Assembly (NCBI GenBank): GCA_905215765.1
Contig: CAJMRP010000063.1
Location: 1 to 10,940, forward strand
Direction of reading: 5' to 3'
Source: an uncultured bacterium
Lineage (GTDB): Bacteria; Actinomycetota; Coriobacteriia; Coriobacteriales; Coriobacteriaceae
DNA length: 10,940 bases
Within the stretch, counting starts at the first letter, position 1. The number at the start of each line of letters is the position of its first letter. Shown piece by piece: positions 5,951 to 10,940 of the stretch. A program made the position numbers and the translations under genes. Under the pieces are notes generated by a model. The model had not been told where the DNA came from, did not search any database, and saw nothing but the letters and a program-made list of their open reading frames with translations.

Positions 5951-7171
5951 ATGCATCTAGCCCGTCGTGCCTGGTGCCGAACATATCAGACGGTTTTTCG
6001 CATTGCATTGCCGATCCTGCCCTATACCGAGCCGCGCATTTTAGAGCATGCCGAGGATGTGCCCGCGGTGCTTCAAAAGCGCTCGATCCAGAAGGTCCTT
6101 ATCGTGACGGATCCCGGCATTGCCCGTCTGGGGCTCACGGCACCGCTCGAGACGGCGCTCGCATGCAGGGGGATTGGCGTTACGGTCTATGCCGAAACGC
6201 GTGCAAACCCCACGGTTTCAAACGTGGAAGAAGCGGCGTCCCTGTATCGAGAGAGCGCCTGCCAGGCCATTATCGGCTTTGGCGGTGGCTCGGCCATGGA
6301 CTGTGCCAAGGGCGTGGGCGCACGCATTGCGCAGCCAAACAAGCCCATCAACAAGATGCGCGGCCTGCTGCGGATTCATCGTCGCCTGCCGCTGCTCATC
6401 GCCGTTCCCACTACCGCCGGTACGGGAAGCGAAGTCACGCTTGCGGCGGTAATTACCGATGACGGGACGCACTACAAATACCCCATTAACGACTTTGTGC
6501 TCATCCCGCGTTTTGCAGTCCACGACCCCGAGTTTACGTGCGGCTTGCCCGCTTCCATTACGGGGCAGACGGGCATGGACGCCCTGACGCATGCCGTTGA
6601 GGCCTTTATCGGGCGAAGCACCACGCCCTATACGCGCAAGATGGCGCGACAGGCGGTGCAGCTTATCCACGACAATTTGCTCGAGGCCTATGAGCATGGT
6701 GACGACATGCGCGCTCGTCGCAATATGCTTTCGGCGGCGTATAAGGCGGGCGTTGCGTTTACCCGCTCCTATGTCGGATATGTGCATGCCATCGCGCACA
6801 GTCTGGGCGGCCGATACGGAATTCCGCACGGTTTGGCCAACGCGATCATCCTGCCGCACATGCTTCGCGCTTATGGTGACGCCGCCGCCCCCAAGCTTGC
6901 CGATCTTGCTCGCATGGCGGGCATTGCGCCGGCTACCGCGCAGGATAGTCTTGCGGCCGAGGCCTTTATCGATTGGGTCGACCGCATGAACGAGATCCTG
7001 GGAATCCCCAAATATGTCTCGGGCATTCGCCGCTCCGACATTCCCGAGATGGCGGCGCATGCCGATGCCGAGGCCAATCCGCTGTACCCCGTTCCGCTTT
7101 TGATGGACCGCTTGGAGCTCGAGCGTATGTACGAGGTCGTCGCGGGTGGTATGTTTGAGGACGAGAACTAG
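5951..7171 (+). CDS. Iron-containing (group III) alcohol dehydrogenase
   Basis: A cytoplasmic NAD(P)-dependent oxidoreductase of 406 residues interconverting alcohols and aldehydes. Family landmarks are the nucleotide-binding GGGSAMDCAKG (111-121), PTTAGTGSEVT (153-163) and the metal site Asp210, His214, His279 and His293. The spacings (4 and 14) are identical to those of FucO, with the conserved His283 in HAIAHSLGG. The ATG at 5951 follows aaggag by 8 bases; that site can also pair with tcctt at 5945-5949 in a small hairpin. The aldehyde dehydrogenase gene starts 9 bp after the stop, so the pair probably acts on the same substrate, for fermentative aldehyde reduction or alcohol use. The exact substrate cannot be read from sequence. 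Two Rex-like sites precede it. Confidence 0.93.
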   Translation: MHLARRAWCRTYQTVFRIALPILPYTEPRILEHAEDVPAVLQKRSIQKVLIVTDPGIARLGLTAPLETALACRGIGVTVYAETRANPTVSNVEEAASLYRESACQAIIGFGGGSAMDCAKGVGARIAQPNKPINKMRGLLRIHRRLPLLIAVPTTAGTGSEVTLAAVITDDGTHYKYPINDFVLIPRFAVHDPEFTCGLPASITGQTGMDALTHAVEAFIGRSTTPYTRKMARQAVQLIHDNLLEAYEHGDDMRARRNMLSAAYKAGVAFTRSYVGYVHAIAHSLGGRYGIPHGLANAIILPHMLRAYGDAAAPKLADLARMAGIAPATAQDSLAAEAFIDWVDRMNEILGIPKYVSGIRRSDIPEMAAHADAEANPLYPVPLLMDRLELERMYEVVAGGMFEDEN

Positions 7172-7180
7172 GAGGGTGCC

Positions 7181-8560
7181 ATGAACACCGAGGAAATTGC
7201 GCGCATCGTCGGCGATCAGCGCACTTACTTTAAAACGCACGCTACGTTTGATGTTGATGCCCGACGTCGCGCGCTCGTGAGTTTACGCGATGCGGTACGG
7301 GCGCACGAGGCCGATATTGCCCATGCACTCAAGACCGATTTGGGAAAGTCGCATGACGAGGCATATATGTGCGAGATCGGCACGTCGCTTTCCGAGATTC
7401 GTCATCAGATCGCTCACGTGGCTCGATGGAGTCGTCCGCGCCTGCGTCCGTGTGACCTTGCCAACGCCGTGAGCGCGTGCAAAACGCAAGCCGTGCCCTA
7501 TGGCGTCACGCTCATCATGGCTCCGTGGAACTACCCGTTTTTGCTAACACTCGAGCCGCTCGCCGGCGCCATTGCCGCGGGCAATACCGTGGTCATCAAG
7601 CCGAGTGCCTATGCTCCGGCATCGAGCGCGGTGCTCAAGCAAATCTGTGAAGAGGCATTTGATCCGCGCCTGGTGACGGTTGTCGAGGGCGGGCGCGCCG
7701 AGAACGAAGCGTTGCTCGATGAGTGCTGGGACAAGATCTTCTTTACCGGTAGCGTTCCGGTCGGCAAGCTCGTCATGGAGCGCGCGAGTAAAAACCTCAC
7801 GCCCGTGACGCTTGAGCTGGGCGGCAAGAGCCCCTGCATCGTGGATGCGACGGCAAACTTGAAGGTCGCGGCACGGCGTATCGCCTTTGGCAAATGGCTC
7901 AACGTAGGGCAGACCTGCGTGGCGCCCGACTACCTGCTGGTCGATACGCGCGTGCACGACGAGCTGCTGGGCCTCATCAAGGAAGAGGTCCGCCGTATGT
8001 TTGGCGAGCATCCGCTCGATAACGAGGATTACGGGCATATCGTCAATGCTAAGCATTTTGCGCGCGTGCGCGGGCTGATCGATCCCGATAAGGTCGTGCT
8101 GGGAGGCACGGCGCGCGAGTCGTCGCTCAAGATTGAGCCGACGATCCTAGACGGCGTGACCCCCGATGACGCCGTGATGCAGGAGGAGATCTTCGGTCCC
8201 ATCTTGCCGGTGCTGACGTTTGAGAGCCTAGACGAGGCCGAAGCGTTTATTACGGATCGTCCGACGCCGCTGGCCCTGTATATCTTTAGTCAGGATCGCG
8301 CAGTTCAGCAGCGCTTCGTGCGTTACGTGCCCTTTGGCGGTGGCTGTGTCAACGACACGATCATGCACTTGGCTACGAGCCATATGGGCTTTGGCGGCAT
8401 GGGCGCGAGCGGTATGGGGCAGTACCATGGACGCGAGAGCTTCGATACGTTTAGCCACAAGAAGAGTATCGTGAACAAGGCAACTTGGCTGGACGTGCCG
8501 TTTCGGTATGCGCCCTACGCAAGCTGGAAGCACAAGTTCGTGCGCATGTTTGTGCATTAG
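7181..8560 (+). CDS. NAD(P)-dependent aldehyde dehydrogenase, class 3-like
   Basis: This 459-residue enzyme oxidises aldehydes to acids, or works in redox partnership with the upstream alcohol dehydrogenase. Catalytic elements are Asn117 in APWNYP, the lysine-containing NTVVIKPS (135-142), FTGS (188-191), Glu212 in LELGGKSP, nucleophile Cys246 in NVGQTCVAPDY and EEIFGP (335-340). The short length and the C-terminal SHKKSIVNK segment fit class 3 (AlkH/ALDH3-like) enzymes. The upstream stop codon overlaps the strong ribosome binding site taggaggg, with the ATG 6 bases on, indicating translational coupling. No terminator is visible after the stop, so transcripts may continue towards the small toxin locus. 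The physiological substrate is unknown. Confidence 0.93.
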   Translation: MNTEEIARIVGDQRTYFKTHATFDVDARRRALVSLRDAVRAHEADIAHALKTDLGKSHDEAYMCEIGTSLSEIRHQIAHVARWSRPRLRPCDLANAVSACKTQAVPYGVTLIMAPWNYPFLLTLEPLAGAIAAGNTVVIKPSAYAPASSAVLKQICEEAFDPRLVTVVEGGRAENEALLDECWDKIFFTGSVPVGKLVMERASKNLTPVTLELGGKSPCIVDATANLKVAARRIAFGKWLNVGQTCVAPDYLLVDTRVHDELLGLIKEEVRRMFGEHPLDNEDYGHIVNAKHFARVRGLIDPDKVVLGGTARESSLKIEPTILDGVTPDDAVMQEEIFGPILPVLTFESLDEAEAFITDRPTPLALYIFSQDRAVQQRFVRYVPFGGGCVNDTIMHLATSHMGFGGMGASGMGQYHGRESFDTFSHKKSIVNKATWLDVPFRYAPYASWKHKFVRMFVH

Positions 8561-8639
8561 AAAAGGGCGCAGATAATACGAACAAGTGTTCCTATTACCT
8601 GCATTTTGCGTTAGACTACTGTTATGGAGCACGGATGGG

Positions 8640-8664
8640 CCAACTCCCTTTAGAAGGGATTTGG
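8640..8664 (+). promoter_or_regulatory. Hairpin sequestering the toxin ribosome binding site
   Basis: tccctt (8645-8650) pairs perfectly with aaggga (8654-8659). After one mismatch, ccaa (8640-8643) pairs with ttgg (8661-8664). The right arm contains the Shine-Dalgarno sequence and ends one base before the ATG at 8666. Such a closed ribosome binding site is typical of type I toxin mRNAs. Confidence 0.75.
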
Positions 8665-8665
8665 T

Positions 8666-8749
8666 ATGAACGTAAGCGATGTTATTTCGTTATTGGCGTT
8701 GTTGATTGCGGCTATCGAACTCGGTCTGTTTATCGGCCGAATGAAATAG
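8666..8749 (+). CDS. 27-residue hydrophobic peptide, candidate type I toxin
   Basis: The peptide begins MNVSDVISLL, has a hydrophobic core through about residue 23 (LLALLIAAIELGLFI) and ends GRMK, giving one membrane-spanning helix with a positive tail. It resembles small holin-like type I toxins of gut Gram-positive bacteria, which act at the cytoplasmic membrane. The stop codon TAG overlaps the left end of a GC-rich hairpin (8749-8774). The ribosome binding site aaggga is trapped in a stem. A candidate plus-strand -10 box, tagact (8612-8617), has only a weak -35 partner. The reading as a toxin rests on the combination of peptide, locked start and antisense promoter. No similarity search was possible. 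Confidence 0.65.
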   Translation: MNVSDVISLLALLIAAIELGLFIGRMK

Positions 8750-8774
8750 CCGCCCCCGCGTAAGCGAAGACGGC
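8749..8774. terminator. Hairpin at the toxin stop codon, terminator of the antisense RNA
   Basis: gccg (8749-8752) pairs with cggc (8771-8774) and cgc (8757-8759) with gcg (8764-8766) around a gtaa loop, a GNRA-type tetraloop. On the minus strand a T-rich stretch follows, consistent with termination of the antitoxin. Confidence 0.5.
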
Positions 8775-8799
8775 CACTTCTCACGATGAAAACGTGTAT

Positions 8800-8836
8800 C
8801 GGAGTTGGCAAGACCCGCGGCAACGGGTGCCATCCG
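8800..8836. other. Composite stem shared by toxin mRNA and antisense RNA
   Basis: Three paired blocks, cgga/tccg (8800-8803, 8833-8836), ggc/gcc (8807-8809, 8829-8831) and acccg/cgggt (8813-8817, 8824-8828), stack around a 6-base loop cggcaa. In the antisense RNA this would be the 5' stem-loop, a likely first-contact (kissing) element. In the toxin mRNA it may define the 3' end. Confidence 0.5.
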
Positions 8837-8843
8837 TGTTCCT

Positions 8844-8872
8844 ATCTTATCTGCAAGCGTTCTGTCGCGCAA
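8844..8872 (-). promoter_or_regulatory. Candidate antitoxin RNA promoter
   Basis: On the minus strand TTGCGC (8867-8872) and TAAGAT (8844-8849) are separated by exactly 17 bp. The -35 box overlaps one of two direct copies of gcaagcgtt (8853-8861 and 8869-8877), which are 16 bp apart. From 8878 to the HIRAN ribosome binding site at 8974 I see only small hairpins and no gene. Confidence 0.45.
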
Positions 8873-8985
8873 GCGTTGAGGCAAACGATTGAAGGACGCA
8901 GACAGGATGTATTTGTGTCCGCACGGACCCGTAGACTTCTCAATAAGGTTAAACACCGGTTTATCCGGCCGTTAGGGGAGTTGCT

Positions 8986-9312
8986 ATGTACGAGCCTTCA
9001 CGTGTTCTTCTGTCGTTTCACATCGCGGGATTTCAGTATGCCGACGGTGCCTTGGTCCTGGGCGATCTTAAGGTTGGCGATAAGCTGAAACTGTGTGCCG
9101 AGCGCGATAACCCTCATGATCCCGAGGCGGTTGCGATCTACTTCGGCAACACTAAGCTTGGCTATGTTCCGGGAAACGAGGTCGGCCCGCTGTCCTTGAT
9201 GATGTATTACGGCCACGAGGACGTGTTTGAGGCCCGCGTGCAACAGGTTGCCCCCGAACGCAGCCCGTGGCACCAGGTGCGCGTTGGGCTCTATGTGGTG
9301 GATGCTCGCTAA
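8986..9312 (+). CDS. Stand-alone HIRAN domain protein
   Basis: Almost the whole 108-residue protein is one HIRAN domain. Typical family features are HIAGFQYADG (12-21), a Gly-Asp turn in LKVGDKLKL, ERDNPHDPEAVAIYF (39-53) and KLGYVPGNEV (57-66). HIRAN domains recognise DNA ends, for example the 3' end of single-stranded DNA in human HLTF. In bacteria they often occur alone and their roles are poorly known. The ATG at 8986 follows aggggag by 5 bases. A 59-residue protein gene starts 18 bp downstream, and a metallophosphoesterase follows, all on the same strand, so the three may be co-transcribed. A role in DNA repair or phage defence is possible but not shown by the sequence. Confidence 0.85.
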   Translation: MYEPSRVLLSFHIAGFQYADGALVLGDLKVGDKLKLCAERDNPHDPEAVAIYFGNTKLGYVPGNEVGPLSLMMYYGHEDVFEARVQQVAPERSPWHQVRVGLYVVDAR

Positions 9313-9330
9313 TCGGTATGGGAGACTGCC

Positions 9331-9510
9331 ATGTTTGATGACGATGACCTGTTCGATCTGACGGATGATCCGTTTGAGTGGGATATGCTACTCGATGACG
9401 ATGAGTTGGAGCAGGACCGTAGGAAACGGCAGGACAAGAAAACTCAGAGTGACGCTTCGAAAAAGCAAGACAAGCGCCGCCGCGGACTGTTCGGTGGGCT
9501 CTTTGGATAA
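9331..9510 (+). CDS. 59-residue charged protein with a Gly-Leu-Phe tail
   Basis: I do not recognise this protein. It has three zones: an acidic N-terminus (MFDDDDLFDLTDDPFEWD, with further Asp/Glu to about residue 29), a lysine- and arginine-rich middle (RRKRQDKK and SKKQDKRRR, about 30-51) and the tail GLFGGLFG (52-59). A ribosome binding site, tatgggag, lies 6 bases before the ATG, and the gene begins 18 bp after the HIRAN stop. That spacing and the clean codon pattern favour a real gene. The tail could insert in or contact membranes or bind a partner. No transmembrane helix of normal length is present. It could be a small partner of the HIRAN protein; this is only positional inference. Confidence 0.7.
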   Translation: MFDDDDLFDLTDDPFEWDMLLDDDELEQDRRKRQDKKTQSDASKKQDKRRRGLFGGLFG

Positions 9511-9576
9511 CCGCCGCATCGCTACGTCTGTATACTTAGCACGAGTTGAACACGTTGCGAAATGAGGACATAGACG

Positions 9577-10122
9577 ATGATGTGGTTTACCGCCGACCTG
9601 CACCTGGGCGATACGAATATCTTGCACGACATGGACCGGCCATTTGGCTCGGTCGAGGAGATGAACCGCAAGGTCATCGATGCCATCAATGAGTGCGTGG
9701 ATGTGGACGACCGCCTCTACATCCTGGGAGACTTTACCTATCGTTTGCCCCTGGCGGAGGCGGTGCGCCTGCGCGAGCGCATTGAATGCCAGGACGTGAC
9801 GCTCATCCGTGGCAACCATGACGGTGATTGGGAAGACCCCGACGTCCCGCAGATTTGGGATGACGTGCGCGATTACCTGGAGATTGCCCCCGGCTATGCC
9901 AAGGGTCATCGTCTGGTTATGAGCCACTACCCCATGCTCAGCTGGAATGGCAAGGCGCGTGGTGCCATCATGCTGCACGGGCATATCCACAGCAGGGGAG
10001 ACCGCACCAACGCGCGCAACCGCGATCGCGAGCGCCCCATTTACCGCTACGATGTCGGTCTCGATGCCAACGAGTACAGGCCCATAAGCCGCGATCAAAT
10101 CCTTGGCTTTTTTGGACTGTAA
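9577..10122 (+). CDS. Calcineurin-like metallophosphoesterase (COG4186-like)
   Basis: A 181-residue soluble phosphoesterase with the full set of family metal-binding motifs: D-x-H at Asp7/His9 (TADLHLGD), Gly-Asp at 51-52 (ILGDFTY), Gly-Asn-His-Asp at 79-82 (IRGNHDGD), His117 (SHYP) and Gly-His-x-His at 135-138 (LHGHIHS). These bind two metal ions and hydrolyse phosphoester bonds; the substrate (nucleotide, nucleic acid or protein) cannot be told. The compact size and FTADLHLGDTNI-type start fit COG4186 predicted phosphoesterases. The start is the first of two adjacent ATG codons, 8 bases after tgagga. A possible own -10 box, tatact (9530-9535), lies in the 66-bp gap, so it may have a separate promoter. 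Confidence 0.9.
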   Translation: MMWFTADLHLGDTNILHDMDRPFGSVEEMNRKVIDAINECVDVDDRLYILGDFTYRLPLAEAVRLRERIECQDVTLIRGNHDGDWEDPDVPQIWDDVRDYLEIAPGYAKGHRLVMSHYPMLSWNGKARGAIMLHGHIHSRGDRTNARNRDRERPIYRYDVGLDANEYRPISRDQILGFFGL

Positions 10123-10143
10123 TTCGAGGTGCAGGTAGAATGA

Positions 10144-10174
10144 ACGCGCCGTGTGGATGGTCTACGCGGCGTGT
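10144..10174 (+). terminator. Possible terminator hairpin after the metallophosphoesterase
   Basis: acgcgccg (10144-10151) pairs with cggcgtgt (10167-10174) over 8 bp with one G-T pair. Only a short gtttg follows, so termination would be weak. It could alternatively be leader structure of the antiterminator gene, but it does not resemble a ribonucleic antiterminator (RAT) sequence. Confidence 0.4.
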
Positions 10175-10195
10175 GTTTGCGGGAACGGTGATTCC

Positions 10196-10940
10196 ATGAG
10201 GGCTATCCAGCGCATTAACCACAACGCTGCCATCTGCGAAGATGGTGCGGGGCGCCAGCTTATCGCGTTGGGTCGTGGTATCGGTTTTGGCGACATGCCG
10301 CACGAGGTCGATCTTGACGTTATTACGCGTACCTTTTACGGCATCGATTCAAAGTATCTGGCGTTCATCGACGAGGTCGACCCCGAGGTGCTTGAGTTTT
10401 CTGCTCAGCTGGCAGATATTGCGACCGGACAGCTTTCGTACGAATTGAGTCCTAATCTGCCCATTACGCTGGCAGATCATATCCAGTTTGCCATTAAGCG
10501 CGCCCGCGAACATATGGTGGTGTCGTTGCCGTTCAAGCGCGATCTGGAGCAGCTGCATCCTATTGAGTATCGATTGGGCGAGTTAGCCGTTCGCGGCATT
10601 AAGAAAACTTTTGCCGTTCGCATGCCCCAGAGTGAGGCCGCGGGTATCGCCATGTCGATTATCAATGCGGCGATTAAGCCGAGCGAGCGGCGCGTGCTTG
10701 CCGAGCAGCACGAGGAGCATCTCCTCGATATGACGGTTGCGATTATTCAAGAAGAGTTGGGCGTGACAGTCGATCGCTCGTCGTTTGCCTTTACTCGCTT
10801 TGCCACCCATGTGCGCTATCTGCTCGATCGCGTGGCAAAGAAAGAGCCGATTGACACCGAGAATTCCGGTCTTTACGACGTGCTCGTGGAGCAATATCCT
10901 GCGGCATCGCGCTGCGCTCATCGTATCGACGCTCTGATTC
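10196..10940 (+). CDS. BglG/LicT-family transcriptional antiterminator, 3' end outside the window
   Basis: The first 248 residues are visible. An RNA-binding CAT domain (1-57; RINHNAAICED, LIALGRGIGFGD) is followed by PRD1 (about 70-170; LADHIQFAIKR with His95, HPIEYRLGELAV 121-132) and the beginning of PRD2 (from about 175; ATHVRYLLDR with His205). Such proteins bind a RAT hairpin to prevent early termination of sugar-PTS operons and are controlled by phosphorylation of PRD histidines by HPr and EIIB. The position equivalent to LicT His159 is Ser154 (GIAMSIINA), so one PRD1 phosphorylation site is missing. The start ATG at 10196 has only a weak ribosome binding site. The target PTS genes are probably beyond the right edge. 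Confidence 0.9.
   Translation, partial: MRAIQRINHNAAICEDGAGRQLIALGRGIGFGDMPHEVDLDVITRTFYGIDSKYLAFIDEVDPEVLEFSAQLADIATGQLSYELSPNLPITLADHIQFAIKRAREHMVVSLPFKRDLEQLHPIEYRLGELAVRGIKKTFAVRMPQSEAAGIAMSIINAAIKPSERRVLAEQHEEHLLDMTVAIIQEELGVTVDRSSFAFTRFATHVRYLLDRVAKKEPIDTENSGLYDVLVEQYPAASRCAHRIDALI

Larger units (their letters stand above)
8745..8837 (-). ncRNA. Candidate antisense RNA antitoxin
   Basis: Transcription from the minus-strand promoter at 8844-8872 would start near 8837 and run back over the 3' part of the toxin mRNA. It would fold the stem 8800-8836 and terminate after the stem 8749-8774, where the minus strand continues tatttcatt. The product would be about 90 nt and complementary to the toxin message beyond its stop, as in fst-like and related type I systems. 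Ends are estimated from sequence only. Confidence 0.5.

Noticed and set aside
6218..7240. Minus-strand open frame of 340 codons
   Set aside because: It is antisense to the alcohol dehydrogenase, with no recognisable family features and no ribosome binding site.
8485..8763. 92-codon frame spanning the toxin region
   Set aside because: It begins inside the aldehyde dehydrogenase gene in another frame and reads through the toxin peptide out of frame. The 27-residue frame has the ribosome binding site and membrane-peptide character.
9388..10098. Minus-strand open frame of 236 codons
   Set aside because: It is antisense to the metallophosphoesterase and the 59-residue gene; its composition is that of a shadow frame.
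10123..10195. RAT antiterminator hairpin in the leader of the BglG-family gene
   Set aside because: The hairpin at 10144-10174 lacks the asymmetric internal loops and sequence of known RAT elements and is better explained as a weak terminator.

Overview
The window looks like the chromosome of a Coriobacteriia member, most likely Collinsella or a close relative. I infer this from the G+C-rich coding sequence, the divergent pdxR/pdxST arrangement, the style of the palindromic intergenic repeats, and a nuclease-like paralogue of a type I associate with Coriobacteriia. No species can be assigned without a database search.

Layout. Positions 1-386 hold no gene but an array of four strong palindromes (11-102, 145-169, 213-275, 279-346). 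On the minus strand follows the PLP synthase operon pdxS-pdxT (1885 down to 387). Its divergent MocR-type regulator (pdxR-like, 2031-3467) shares a control region that carries a 10-bp direct repeat. Two 119-bp copies of one inverted-repeat element (3462-3580, 4882-5000) bracket an orphan nuclease-like gene (3764-4891). Each copy supplies the stop codon of the gene before it. A reverse rubrerythrin (5694 down to 5134) has a good promoter, a structured leader and a clear rho-independent terminator.

Divergent from rubrerythrin is a tightly coupled two-gene operon: iron-dependent alcohol dehydrogenase (5951-7171) and class 3-like aldehyde dehydrogenase (7181-8560). Upstream lie two Rex-like operators, suggesting control by the NADH/NAD+ ratio. 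The gap 8561-8985 holds what I read as a type I toxin-antitoxin locus: a 27-residue membrane peptide whose ribosome binding site is locked in a hairpin, and an antisense RNA with its own promoter and terminator. After it come a stand-alone HIRAN protein (8986-9312), an unrecognised 59-residue charged protein (9331-9510) and a COG4186-like metallophosphoesterase (9577-10122). The window ends inside a BglG/LicT-family antiterminator (10196 onward) that lacks one of the usual PRD1 histidines.

Together the genes cover cofactor supply (PLP), oxygen/peroxide defence (rubrerythrin), redox-balanced alcohol/aldehyde metabolism, sugar-PTS regulation at the right edge, and accessory elements (toxin-antitoxin, nuclease-like protein, repeats) in the gaps.
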